Both the position numbers and the translations under genes were made by a program. Under the pieces are notes generated by a model. It was not told where the DNA came from. It ran no database searches and worked only from the letters and a program-made list of their open reading frames with translations. 36,396 nt of DNA, from positions 1 to 36,396 of the forward strand of contig JAQBGW010000054.1 in NCBI GenBank assembly GCA_032128415.1, written 5' to 3'. The stretch comes from Ga0077527 sp032128415 (GTDB taxonomy: Bacteria > Pseudomonadota > Gammaproteobacteria > Burkholderiales > SG8-41). Of this stretch, positions 17,043 to 26,197 are shown one piece after another (position 1 is the first letter of the stretch; each line of letters opens with the position of its first letter).

Positions 17043-17060
17043 CCATCGGGAATACAGCCA

Positions 17061-17400
17061 TGCAACTAACCCTCTGTTACGCCCCCAGGACCTGCGCGCA
17101 AGACTGCTGCCGCAAGATCCCAAAACGCAAAGCTAGGCCGTTGCACTGATGGCGTGGTTTGCTTCGACCATTCATGCGCATCTGCGGCCCTATGCGCGGC
17201 CGGAGGATTACTGCGACCTGCCCGGTTCAGCAGATGTCTATTTTTTCTGGTGTTTCCGCCGCGCCATCAGCTTTAAACTCGACCTGTCGGCATTCTCCAA
17301 CTGCATGGCATTTTTTGAGCGCATGCAACAACCCCCCAGCGTGCTGAAAGTATGGGCTCACGAAAAACAGGTCGATGCAGATTTCGCACGGGCGGCCTGA
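17061..17400 (+). pseudogene. Glutathione S-transferase pseudogene (internal deletion plus nonsense codon)
   Basis: ATG 17061 opens MQLTLCYAPRTCA, a typical GST N-terminus. The thioredoxin domain is then missing, and in another frame the sequence resumes as RLLPQDPKTQS, stop (TAG 17134-17136), AVALMAWFASTIHAHLRPY, the start of a GST helical C-terminal domain, running to 17400 (KVWAHEKQVDADFARAA). So about 60-80 codons were deleted, the frame changed, and an in-frame TAG interrupts the C-terminal part. It begins 18 bp after the thiolase-like gene and was probably the last gene of the catabolic operon. Confidence 0.75.
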
Positions 17401-17433
17401 AGGCTGCACGGTCCATTTTTTTAAGGCTCACCC

Positions 17434-18132
17434 ATGCCCCTCGCACTTAGAATACTGACCTCCAACAGCACGCGCACGGTGCTTGATGCGCTGATTCCCA
17501 CTTACGAAAAATCCACCGGCAATACGGTTTCGATCAGCGCCGACTCAGCCAAAGCCATGGTGGTACGCATCAAGGGCGGCGAAACCGGTGACGTGGTCAT
17601 TCTTGGCACCGGCGCGATGCAGGAACTCACCGAGGCCGGCATCGTCATCGCTGCCAGCCGTCGCGCATTCGCCCGCGCCGTGGTCGGCGTCGGCGTACGC
17701 AAAGGCACGCCGCATCCGGATATCTCCACCGTCGATGCGCTGCGTCAAACACTGCTCGCTGCAAAGTCCATCGCCCACACCGTACTAGGCGCGAGCGGCA
17801 TGTATATCCCGACGCTGATCGAAAAACTCGGCATCACTGAGCAGATGAAAGCCAAAACGGTGACCCGTCCCGGCGGCTATATCGGCACGGTTGTCGTCGC
17901 CGGTGAAGCCGAGATCGCCCTGCAGCAGATTCCGGAACTGCTGGCGGTGCCGGGACTGGATGTGGTCGGACCGTTGCCCGCCGCGGTACAGAAAGTATTT
18001 GAGACTGCAATCGGCATTTGCACTGCGTCGAAAAACACCGCTGCGGCACAAATGATGATCGACTTCCTTGCCGAACCAGTGCACAGACCACTGTTCAGCA
18101 CCAAGGGCCTCGAGCAGGTCACACGGGGCTAG
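17434..18132 (+). CDS. ModA-like periplasmic-binding-fold protein without visible signal peptide
   Basis: The 232 residues fit the molybdate/sulfate-type extracellular solute-binding fold: LRILTSNSTRTVLDALIPTYEKSTG, GETGDVVILGTGAMQELTEAG, GVGVRKGTPHPDISTVDALRQTL, ASGMYIPTLIEKLG and EIALQQIPELLAVPGLDVVGPLP. It starts directly with the first beta strand and has no hydrophobic leader, so it may be cytoplasmic, or the true start may lie elsewhere (none was visible upstream in the pseudogene gap). No ABC permease genes accompany it. It lies 33 bp before the sensor kinase gene, so it could be part of that signalling unit or a remnant of the catabolic operon. Confidence 0.8.
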   Translation: MPLALRILTSNSTRTVLDALIPTYEKSTGNTVSISADSAKAMVVRIKGGETGDVVILGTGAMQELTEAGIVIAASRRAFARAVVGVGVRKGTPHPDISTVDALRQTLLAAKSIAHTVLGASGMYIPTLIEKLGITEQMKAKTVTRPGGYIGTVVVAGEAEIALQQIPELLAVPGLDVVGPLPAAVQKVFETAIGICTASKNTAAAQMMIDFLAEPVHRPLFSTKGLEQVTRG

Positions 18133-18165
18133 CCCATTTCCCGTCATACGCATAGATTCGCATCA

Positions 18166-19626
18166 GTGGACATCAAACGTTTCAACCTGTGGGCGCTCGC
18201 CTGGGTGATTGCAACTGCGCTGGGATGTATTGTGCTTGCACGCATGGAACTCGATCGCATCCGTGATGCATTCGAGACCGACGCCCGTATCGTGCATCGG
18301 CTGCTGAGTCAGCGCGCATCGCAGCAAGATGCCGTGATGGCCATGCTCACGTTACTGCATTCGACAAACCGGGCGGCACAACCCGGACCGCGCATTACCT
18401 CGGTTTATCCGCAGATACTCAAAGTACAGCAACGCGAGGGCGATGCAGTTTGGCCAGACGCGGCACTGAGCACTGCACAGACCCAGTCGCGGCAGGCGGG
18501 CCGCGCTGTACTGGCGAGCATCGATTTCGCCAACGGTCGTTTCGAAATCCTGCAGGCCGGCGTTCCGGCCAGTTATGCGGTGCAAATTGATTTGAGCAGC
18601 ATGGTGCCTTGGGATGAATGGCCGATGAAACCGGACCACAGCCCGGTACGGGTCACGCTCGCCTACCAGGGCCAGGAATTCGTGCTGCAGCCGGGCCGCA
18701 TAGTCAATCAACCCTGGAAATTCGATTTTCACAAACGACTCGCCGCCGACAGCCAGCCCTTCGATGTTGTCGCCGTACGCACCGCCGGCTGGGGCGATCT
18801 GCCGTGGCTATGGATGCTGGGCTGGACGGTGCTGTCCGCCGCCGCGCTCTTCGCCCTCATCAACGCGCTACGTCAGCACGCCGAGCGCCGCCGCGCCGAG
18901 GAACTGCTGCGCCTGGGCCAGGTTGCGCGGCTCAATACGCTGGGCGAACTGGCTGCCGGCATGGCGCATGAATTGAATCAGCCGTTGACGGCAATCCTCG
19001 CCAATACGCAGGCCGCCAGCCGGCTGCTCAACGACGAGCCGCCCGAATTGGCAACTGCACGCGACGCGATGACCCACGCCGTGGAACAGGCGCGCCGTGC
19101 ATCGGATGTCGTAGGCCGCATGCGCCGCATCGTAGAGCGGCCGGAAGTCTCGGGGCAACTCCAGCCGGTCGAGCTGCAGCACGCCGTACGCAATGCGCTG
19201 TATCTGCTCGAACCCGAATGCCGGCGTCGCAATGTCACACCGGTCATTGCGTCCGATGATGCGAAGATCCGCGTGCGCGCCGAGCCGGTTGCACTGGAAC
19301 AGATCATCCACAACCTGTTGACCAACGCACTGCAGGCGCTGGATAAGGTACCCGCCACAGAACGTACGCTGCATATCGATCTGCAGATGGTGGCCGGTTT
19401 CGGCACGCTGACCATACGCGACAGCGGTCCCGGCATCGCAGCGGATGTGCTGCCGCGGATTTTCGAGCCCTTTTTCACCACGCGCAGCGACAACACGGGG
19501 CTGGGCCTCGGACTGAGCCTGTGTGAATCACTGGCAGGCGACATGAATGGTTCGCTGACCGCCGCCAACCATGCATCGCGCGGCGCGGTGTTCACCCTGA
19601 AACTGCCACTGGCTGAATCGGCATGA
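18166..19626 (+). CDS. Membrane sensor histidine kinase (FixL/DctB-like transmitter)
   Basis: The 486 residues, starting at GTG 18166, have a first membrane helix at about 9-27, a periplasmic sensor region of about 175 residues, a second helix near 207-229, then a HisKA domain with ELAAGMAHELNQPLTA (phospho-acceptor His268) and a HATPase_c domain (NLLTNALQAL, RDSGPGIA, IFEPFFTTRSDNTGLGLGLSL). The transmitter resembles FixL/DctB-type kinases. The sensory domain was not recognised and has no heme-binding or PAS signature that I could see. The stop overlaps the ATG of the response regulator gene (ATGA), so the two are translationally coupled. Confidence 0.93.
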   Translation: MDIKRFNLWALAWVIATALGCIVLARMELDRIRDAFETDARIVHRLLSQRASQQDAVMAMLTLLHSTNRAAQPGPRITSVYPQILKVQQREGDAVWPDAALSTAQTQSRQAGRAVLASIDFANGRFEILQAGVPASYAVQIDLSSMVPWDEWPMKPDHSPVRVTLAYQGQEFVLQPGRIVNQPWKFDFHKRLAADSQPFDVVAVRTAGWGDLPWLWMLGWTVLSAAALFALINALRQHAERRRAEELLRLGQVARLNTLGELAAGMAHELNQPLTAILANTQAASRLLNDEPPELATARDAMTHAVEQARRASDVVGRMRRIVERPEVSGQLQPVELQHAVRNALYLLEPECRRRNVTPVIASDDAKIRVRAEPVALEQIIHNLLTNALQALDKVPATERTLHIDLQMVAGFGTLTIRDSGPGIAADVLPRIFEPFFTTRSDNTGLGLGLSLCESLAGDMNGSLTAANHASRGAVFTLKLPLAESA

Positions 19627-20246
19627 ACACCCCACTCTCGCCACTGATCCACTTGATCGACGATGACGCCGCAGTGCGCGACAGCCTCGCGTTGCTGATC
19701 AGTACTGTCGGACTGCGCGTGCAACCATGGGCGAGTCCACCGGTATTTCTTGCGGAATTCAACCGCAGCGGCATCGGCGCCATCGTGCTCGATGTGCGCA
19801 TGCCCGGCATCAGCGGATTGACCGTACTCGAAACGCTGATCGCCGAAGGGGTCGATCAGCCGGTCATCATGCTCACCGGCCACGGTACGGTGGAGATGTG
19901 CCGGCGTGCGTTCAAGTCAGGTGCTGCGGAATTTCTGGAAAAACCGGTCGATGACCAGCTATTGCTCGATACGCTGCAGTCCGCCGTGCGGCTGCACGTC
20001 AAATCGCGCGAACGCAATCAGGCGGACCGTGATGCGCGGGAACGTTTTTCCCAGTTGTCCGAACGCGAGCGCGAAGTCTTGGGACTGATTGTTGCCGGAC
20101 TGACCAACAAGGAAATCGGCCGAGCACTGGGCGTATCGCCGCGCACCGTGGAGACCCATCGCGCCAACCTGTTTGTCAAACTCAACGCCGAGTCACTGGC
20201 ACAACTGATCCGCCATTACGCGACGCTGGTTGAAGCCACGCCCTGA
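19623..20246 (+). CDS. FixJ/NarL-type response regulator
   Basis: The 207 residues have a receiver domain (LIDDDAAVRDSLALLI, phospho-acceptor Asp57 in IVLDVRMPG, MLTGHGT, FLEKPVDDQLL with the conserved Lys) and a LuxR-type helix-turn-helix at about 140-205 (LSEREREVLGLIVAGLTNKEIGRALGVSPRTVETHR). It overlaps the kinase stop codon by 4 bases and is its obvious partner. Just after its stop lies a perfect palindrome (20266-20283), and then the HbpS/GlcG-like and ankyrin genes; these are the natural candidate targets. Confidence 0.94.
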   Translation: MNTPLSPLIHLIDDDAAVRDSLALLISTVGLRVQPWASPPVFLAEFNRSGIGAIVLDVRMPGISGLTVLETLIAEGVDQPVIMLTGHGTVEMCRRAFKSGAAEFLEKPVDDQLLLDTLQSAVRLHVKSRERNQADRDARERFSQLSEREREVLGLIVAGLTNKEIGRALGVSPRTVETHRANLFVKLNAESLAQLIRHYATLVEATP

Positions 20247-20265
20247 ATTCCCGCATCAGGCGGCA

Positions 20266-20283
20266 CTCCGTACTTCTACGGAG
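20266..20283. promoter_or_regulatory. Perfect palindrome CTCCGTA-CTTC-TACGGAG, candidate operator
   Basis: Seven-base arms (20266-20272 and 20277-20283) are exact inverted repeats with a 4-base centre. No T-tract follows, so it is not a standard terminator. It lies 20 bases after the FixJ-like gene and about 115 bases before the HbpS/GlcG-like gene. Its symmetry suits a dimeric regulator such as the adjacent LuxR-type response regulator (inference). Confidence 0.5.
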
Positions 20284-20397
20284 GCGCAGGCGTAACTCTA
20301 CGAATGGTCGGATGCATCGCGGATTCCTATAGTTCTCCCAAGGCTGAGCGCTGCCACCGGCAGCCCGGTCGAAGCACCCCTCTACAGGAGAACGAAA

Positions 20398-20889
20398 ATG
20401 CGCAAAATCATGCAAATGTCCGCTCTGGCTCTGATCGCGTCCACCACGCTGGTGCACGCCCAGTCCGTCCGTACCGAGAAAAACATGTCACTGGAACTGG
20501 CCAACCAGATTGCAGCCGCCGGTGTCGCTGCCTGTACCGCCAAGGGCTACGCCGTGACCACCACCGTGGTCGATCGCGCCGGGACCATACGCGCCGTGCA
20601 GCGCGCCGACAATGCCGGCCCGCACACCCTGGGTGCCAGCCTGCAAAAAGCCTACACCTCGGCATCCGCCCGCAACACCACGCTGGCAATGATGGAAACC
20701 GCACAGAAAAATCCCGGCGCTGCCAACCTGGTGAATATCCCCGGCTTCCTGCTGCTCGGCGGCGGCGTGCCCGTCAAGGTTGGTAACGACGTGATCGGCG
20801 CTGTCGGCATCGGCGGTGCACCCGGCGGCCATCTCGACGAGCAATGCGCCGTTGCCGCACTGGACCAGGTCAAAGACCAGCTCCAGTAA
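20398..20889 (+). CDS. Secreted HbpS/GlcG-like (DUF336) protein
   Basis: The 163 residues start at ATG 20398 with AGGAG seven bases upstream. A signal peptide (residues 1-21, cleavage likely in LVHA-QSV) precedes the HbpS/GlcG domain: LANQIAAAGVAACTAKGYAVTTTVVDRAGTIRAV, GASLQKAYTSASARNTT, IPGFLLLGGGVPVKVGNDVIGAVGIGGAPGG. HbpS of Streptomyces binds heme and senses redox stress outside the cell; many proteobacterial homologues have no assigned function. It is followed 30 bp later by the ankyrin gene with its own AGGAG, so the two form an operon, probably under the upstream two-component system. Confidence 0.87.
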   Translation: MRKIMQMSALALIASTTLVHAQSVRTEKNMSLELANQIAAAGVAACTAKGYAVTTTVVDRAGTIRAVQRADNAGPHTLGASLQKAYTSASARNTTLAMMETAQKNPGAANLVNIPGFLLLGGGVPVKVGNDVIGAVGIGGAPGGHLDEQCAVAALDQVKDQLQ

Positions 20890-20919
20890 TATTTATCCCT
20901 ACTCACAGGAGCTACTGCC

Positions 20920-21636
20920 ATGAGCCGCAATCCACTGCTTTTATCCCTGCGTAAAACCACGATGGCCGTCGGGTGCGGGTTCGCGCTCATGGCCTCACCC
21001 CTGGCAATGGCGCAAATTGCGCCCGACAGTGCTGAAATCGCCGCCTACAAGGGGCTACACGCCGCTGCTCACCTCGGCAACGTCACCAAAATCGAACAAC
21101 TGATTGCCGGCAAGGCTGATGTCAATGCACGCGACCCCTACGGCCGCACGCCGCTGCATGTCGCCACCTATGCCCGCAAGGGCGACGCCGTGCGCGCGCT
21201 GGTCAAGGCCGGCGCCAATATGAATCTGCTGGAGCGCGACCGTTACGATGCCGTGACCATCGCATCAGTAGCCAACGATGAAGACACGCTGCGCGTGCTG
21301 CTGTCGCTGGGCGCCAGTGCCAAACTCATCACCAGCCGCTACGATGGCACGGCGCTGATCGCTGCCGCGCACCTCGGCCACCACGGTGTGGTGAAACAAC
21401 TGATCGCTGCCGGCGCGCCGCTCGACCATGTCAACAACCTGCATTGGACTGCGCTGATCGAATCCATCGTGTTGGGCGATGGCGGACCGCGGCATGTAGA
21501 AACCCTGCGCGCGCTGGTCAACGCCGGCGCCAACCTGCAACTCACGGACCGTGGCGGTTACACACCGCTCAGACTGGCAAAGCCGCGGGGCTATCGTGAA
21601 ATGGCGGAGATCCTGGAGAAGGCCGGGGCAAAATGA
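20920..21636 (+). CDS. Exported ankyrin-repeat protein
   Basis: The 238 residues begin with a signal peptide (hydrophobic residues 14-30, cleavage likely in LAMA-QIA) followed by about five to six ankyrin repeats, for example GRTPLHVATYARKGDAVRALVKAGANMN, DGTALIAAAHLGHHGVVKQLIAAGAPLD and GGYTPLRLAKPRGYREMAEILEKAGA. The protein should be periplasmic and act by protein-protein binding. In E. coli-like bacteria small periplasmic ankyrin proteins accompany catalases or other redox enzymes; here the partner is the HbpS/GlcG-like protein. AGGAG precedes the start. Confidence 0.88.
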   Translation: MSRNPLLLSLRKTTMAVGCGFALMASPLAMAQIAPDSAEIAAYKGLHAAAHLGNVTKIEQLIAGKADVNARDPYGRTPLHVATYARKGDAVRALVKAGANMNLLERDRYDAVTIASVANDEDTLRVLLSLGASAKLITSRYDGTALIAAAHLGHHGVVKQLIAAGAPLDHVNNLHWTALIESIVLGDGGPRHVETLRALVNAGANLQLTDRGGYTPLRLAKPRGYREMAEILEKAGAK

Positions 21637-21656
21637 AGCGTTATTCACTATGGCAC

Positions 21657-21687
21657 TATAACTATATGTTTCTATTCATATATTTTA
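21657..21687 (+). repeat. Diverged AT-rich dispersed repeat copy
   Basis: TATAACTATATGTTTCTATT plus an AT-rich tail resembles the family core but with several mismatches. It starts 20 bases after the ankyrin gene stop codon. The weakest copy of the set. Confidence 0.35.
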
Positions 21688-21764
21688 TATCTGTCGCCTC
21701 GGAAAAATCGGCCGTTCATTCCGACTCAACATGAAAGTGATGCAAGGCTCCCGGTGCTACGACC

Positions 21765-22199
21765 TCAGTTCCGCTCGCGCTGAATCTGCTCCCGCCGTTG
21801 CGATTCCGACACGAATTCCTCAAGATCGGGATCCAAAGCATTGCGGGCAGACACGATGCCGATGAGTTCGCCGCCCTCGACCACAGGCACATGGCGGAAG
21901 CCGTTCTCGTGCATCAGCAGCAACGCGTAACCGAATGATTTGTCAGGATCGACAACCTGCGGCGCTGCCGTCATCACATCGGCCAGCCGCGTCGCCTGCG
22001 GAACGAGGCCTTTTGCCAGAACCCGGAATACCGCGTCGCGTTCCGTAAAGATGCCGACCAGCTTATTGTGTTCGGTGACCATCACGGCGCCGACTTTTCT
22101 GCCGGCCATCATTTCGGCTGCCTGGCTGACCATCGTCTCCGGCGGCGCAGTCAGCAGCAGTTTATGCTCCATGACATCTCTGATTTTCAGACCGAACAT
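21765..22199 (-). CDS. CBS-pair domain protein
   Basis: The start chosen is ATG 22199 (MFGLKIRDVME), with GGAGG just upstream; the frame extends to a GTG at 22232 with no site of its own. The 144 residues form two CBS motifs: IRDVMEHKLLLTAPPETMVSQAAEMMAGRKVGAVMVTEHNKLVGIFTERD and LADVMTAAPQVVDPDKSFGYALLLMHENGFRHVPVVEGGELIGIVSARN. CBS pairs bind adenine nucleotides and act as energy or redox sensors; no enzyme domain is attached. An FNR-type site and -10 box sit upstream at the spacing of an oxygen-responsive promoter, so expression is probably induced at low oxygen. Confidence 0.9.
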   Translation of the reverse strand: MFGLKIRDVMEHKLLLTAPPETMVSQAAEMMAGRKVGAVMVTEHNKLVGIFTERDAVFRVLAKGLVPQATRLADVMTAAPQVVDPDKSFGYALLLMHENGFRHVPVVEGGELIGIVSARNALDPDLEEFVSESQRREQIQRERN

Positions 22200-22310
22200 G
22201 CGCCTCCGATTTTGCGCAAAAGTAGTCTGCACAAACGGTCGGCCTGCCGGCGCACATCAAGTTCGGACTGAAGTCGCCCGCACCCCCCGCATACCGGCTC
22301 TTGGCCCCGT

Positions 22311-22358
22311 GCAACGAATACTAGTGACACTTCTGAAAATTCGTTTGACCCAGATCAA
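22311..22358 (-). promoter_or_regulatory. FNR/Anr-type class II promoter of the CBS-domain gene
   Basis: TTGACCCAGATCAA (22345-22358) differs in one base from the FNR consensus TTGATNNNNATCAA. On the minus strand a TAGTAT -10 box lies at 22323-22318, predicting a start near 22311. The box centre (22351.5) is then about 41 bases upstream of the start, the classic class II activation distance. The leader to ATG 22199 would be about 110 nt. Confidence 0.65.
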
Positions 22359-22487
22359 AGTTTTAGAAAATCGCGCCCCTCACCTGCTGACTGGCAGACG
22401 CGCTACAGGCTCGATGGGGCATAAGAGTAGCGGGGCCAAGCACGACCCGGCCGGCACTGATGGTGTCGGAGTATTGTTGTACTACCC

Positions 22488-24119
<1,632 letters not shown>

Positions 24120-24250
24120 GAGGTTATGGGGTTGCCGCAGGGAAAGGGGCGCATTTTACGCAGATTGTCCCGCCAGTGCGATAAATCAGGACATAAGACC
24201 TCGGCAGCAGCGCGATAGAATCGTGCGCATCATCTATTCACAACAACACC

Positions 24251-25069
24251 ATGCACAATAATTCCCGGATTTACTCAATCGCATTGGCGGCCTTGACGCT
24301 GATCATGCTCGGCGGCTGCCAATCGACGACGACCGGCGGTGCGGTCGGTGCCAACCGCCAGCAGTTGCTGCTGGTTTCATCAAGCCAGCTGAACCAGATG
24401 TCGGCGAAGGCCTACAGCAAACTGCAGGCCGAGTCGTCTAAAAAAGGCACGCTCAATACCAACGCTGCGCTGACGCGGCGCGTGCGCGCCATCGCCAGCC
24501 GCATCACACCACAGACCCGCGCCTTCCGCGCCGACGCGCCGGGCTGGAAATGGGAAGTCAACACCATCACCAGCAATGAACTGAATGCATTCTGCATGCC
24601 CGGCGGCAAGATCATGTTCTATTCCGGACTGGTGCAACGACTCAAACTCAGTAACGATGAAATCGCCATCGTCATGGGACATGAAATTGCGCACGCACTG
24701 CGCGAGCATTCACGTGAACAGGTGTCACAGGCGGTCGCCGCGCAAACGGCCATCGGTGTCGGCGCGGCGCTGCTTGGATTGGGCGAAGGCGCAGCAAACC
24801 TGACTGGCGCTGCGTATGAGGCATTGATCGCCAGCAAATTCAGCCGTGTCGATGAAACCGAGGCTGATCGCATCGGCCTCGAACTGTCGGCACGCGCCGG
24901 CTATGACCCGCGTGCCGGAGTGACGCTGTGGCAGAAAATGATCAAGGCCAGCGGTGGCAGCAGCCCACCCGAATTTCTCAGCACGCACCCGGCAGGCGCC
25001 AACCGCATCCGGGAAATCGAGTCACTGCTGCCGACGGTGATGCCGCTGTATGAGGCAGCGCGGCGCTGA
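24251..25069 (+). CDS. M48-family zinc metalloprotease lipoprotein
   Basis: The 272 residues start with a lipoprotein signal (MLGGC, lipidated Cys23) and contain the M48 domain: NELNAFCMPGGKIMFYSGLV, the zinc motif HEIAH (144-148, with Glu145 as the general base), DETEADRIGLELSARAGYDP (third zinc ligand Glu202) and a C-terminal FLSTHPAGANRIREIE. It resembles LoiP/YcaL/BepA-type outer-membrane quality-control proteases, with LoiP the closest in length. No TPR domain follows, unlike BepA. It is transcribed away from yheS. Confidence 0.92.
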   Translation: MHNNSRIYSIALAALTLIMLGGCQSTTTGGAVGANRQQLLLVSSSQLNQMSAKAYSKLQAESSKKGTLNTNAALTRRVRAIASRITPQTRAFRADAPGWKWEVNTITSNELNAFCMPGGKIMFYSGLVQRLKLSNDEIAIVMGHEIAHALREHSREQVSQAVAAQTAIGVGAALLGLGEGAANLTGAAYEALIASKFSRVDETEADRIGLELSARAGYDPRAGVTLWQKMIKASGGSSPPEFLSTHPAGANRIREIESLLPTVMPLYEAARR

Positions 25070-25076
25070 GAAAAAT

Positions 25077-25100
25077 ATCAATAAAAAACAATGAGTTATA
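25077..25100 (-). repeat. AT-rich dispersed repeat copy
   Basis: On the minus strand it reads TATAACTCATTGTTTTTTAT then TGAT, matching the family core. It begins 7 bases after the M48 protease stop codon and is followed closely by a second copy in the same orientation. Confidence 0.6.
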
Positions 25101-25119
25101 AAAACGGTCTAACTAATTT

Positions 25120-25142
25120 ATTAATAAAATCAATGGGTTATA
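25120..25142 (-). repeat. AT-rich dispersed repeat copy
   Basis: On the minus strand it reads TAACCCATTGATTTTATTAA within a slightly longer match, essentially the consensus itself. It forms a tandem pair with the copy at 25077-25100. Confidence 0.65.
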
Positions 25143-25260
25143 TGGGTTCGCGGCGGATTTGCCGGTTTTGTTATTTGTCCACAACCGAGGCTGCTGATAT
25201 CGTAAATGAATGAATAGGCTGAAAAAATTGCTTGTCTTGAACATTGGTTTGATGATTGGT

Positions 25261-25304
25261 CGCCCATGTTATCCGGCAGTTTTGCGGTCTAAAACACGTT
25301 AGGC
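25261..25304 (+). other. Integron attI-like recombination motif
   Basis: The stretch ends in GCGGTCTAAAACACGTTAGGC. GTTAGGC (25298-25304) is a perfect simple-site core (GTTRRRY), and the preceding CTAAAACA plus the ATGTTA and GGCAGT further left resemble, from memory, the end of class 1 attI (ATGTTACGCAGCAGGGCAGT then CCTAAAACAAAGTTAGGC). A start codon follows only 8 bases after the core, as in gene cassettes. No integrase gene is present in the window. Confidence 0.35.
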
Positions 25305-25312
25305 CGCACGCA

Positions 25313-25456
25313 ATGCCCCTCGCCGCCGCAGCCCTGCTCTTCCTCACGGGCGTCGCTCACTCCTATCTTGGTGAGCGCTACATCCTGATCCGCCTCTTTC
25401 AAATAGAAGGGGTCGGGTTGGCAATTCTTTTGTTAACGGTGTTTGGAAAACAATGA
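25313..25456 (+). pseudogene. N-terminal remnant of a small membrane protein gene, broken by an inverted repeat
   Basis: MPLAAAALLFLTGVAHSYLG followed by ERYILIRLF resembles the N-terminus of a conserved membrane-protein family in which the segment continues into a charged loop and further helices. Here the similarity ends at 25404, exactly where the 17-bp inverted repeat begins, and the frame stops at 25456 after 47 codons. The family recognition is from memory and moderate. The start lies 8 bases after GTTAGGC. Confidence 0.45.
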
Positions 25457-25473
25457 CCAACCCGACCCCTTCT
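25405..25473. repeat. 17-bp perfect inverted repeat (hairpin element)
   Basis: AGAAGGGGTCGGGTTGG (25405-25421) and CCAACCCGACCCCTTCT (25457-25473) are exact inverted copies with a 35-bp spacer. The arms are longer than needed for a terminator and no T-tract follows. It resembles the palindromic elements moved by REP-associated transposases or a very small MITE, but no flanking target duplication is obvious. Confidence 0.75.
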
Positions 25474-25514
25474 GTTGTTCATACGTAAGACCTCGCCTGC
25501 GCTGTAGCTCCAAC

Positions 25515-25533
25515 ATAGCGAATATGCTATAGT
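25515..25533 (+). promoter_or_regulatory. Promoter and operator palindrome of the HigBA-type pair
   Basis: ATAGC-GAATAT-GCTAT (25515-25530) is a perfect 5-bp inverted repeat overlapping an extended -10 element, TGCTATAGT (25525-25533). The start codon follows 6 bases later and there is no Shine-Dalgarno sequence, so the transcript is probably leaderless. The palindrome over the -10 box fits autorepression by the XRE antitoxin. Confidence 0.55.
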
Positions 25534-25539
25534 CCGTCG

Positions 25540-25866
25540 ATGAGCTGGCAAGTCGCTTTCTACAGCGCTGCGCTGGAAAAGGAGACCCTGAGGCTGCCCG
25601 CTGGATTCGTCGCCCGCTTCCTGCGGTATGCGGAGCGCATGGAAGTCTACGGTCCAGACCTCGGCATGCCGCACACGCGAGCGATGGGTGGAGGGCTGTT
25701 TGAACTCCGGCTAAAGGCTGCAGAAGGCATCTCACGGGTGTTCTACTGCACCCTGGTTGGCAGGAGAATCGTGATGCTCCACCAGTTCATCAAGAAGTCG
25801 GAGAAAACTCCTCCGAAAGAACTCGAGATCGCCCGACGGCGAATGAGGGAAACGAAAAATGAGTAA
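25540..25866 (+). CDS. HigB/RelE-superfamily toxin (phage Gp49-like)
   Basis: The 108 residues show the Gp49-like/HigB pattern: MSWQVAFYSAALEKETLRLP, YGPDLGMPHTRAMGGGLFELRLKA, ISRVFYCTLVGRRIVMLHQFIKKSEKTPPKELEIARRR. Such toxins are ribosome-dependent mRNA endonucleases. The basic segment and the terminal helix expected of an active toxin are present. It precedes its antitoxin, the order typical of higBA, and overlaps it by 8 bases. Confidence 0.88.
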   Translation: MSWQVAFYSAALEKETLRLPAGFVARFLRYAERMEVYGPDLGMPHTRAMGGGLFELRLKAAEGISRVFYCTLVGRRIVMLHQFIKKSEKTPPKELEIARRRMRETKNE

Positions 25867-26197
25867 AAATCTTAGACATTTCAAGGCCCGCGCGCTGACC
25901 CGCCCGGAAGTCAGGCGCGAATATGACAAGCTCGCCGAGGAGTTTGAATTTCTCGACGAGATCCTTAAAGCGCGTTCTGCTGCTGGCCTGACTCAGGCCG
26001 ATGTGGCGGCCCGCATTGGTACTACGCAATCCGCGGTAGCGCGGCTTGAATCGCCGGGCGGAAAGCACTCGCCTTCGCTTTCCACCCTTCAACGCTATGC
26101 ATCAGCACTCGGATACCGGCTGCAACTGCGGCTGGTTAAGGGGCAAGGTCTAACCACCGGCTCAACAGCAACCGCCCGCAAGCGGGCGGCGCGTTAG
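25859..26197 (+). CDS. HigA-type XRE-family antitoxin
   Basis: The 112 residues have a Cro/C1-type helix-turn-helix at about 38-95 (ILKARSAAGLTQADVAARIGTTQSAVARLESPGGKHSPSLSTLQRYASALGYRLQLRL). The preceding segment (RREYDKLAEEFEFLDEILKA) is the usual toxin-binding region. It overlaps the toxin gene by 8 bases. The C-terminal TGSTATARKRAAR is encoded by a G+C hairpin inside an attC-like stretch, and the TAG stop lies within GTTAGCC, a feature often seen in integron cassettes. Confidence 0.88.
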   Translation: MSKNLRHFKARALTRPEVRREYDKLAEEFEFLDEILKARSAAGLTQADVAARIGTTQSAVARLESPGGKHSPSLSTLQRYASALGYRLQLRLVKGQGLTTGSTATARKRAAR

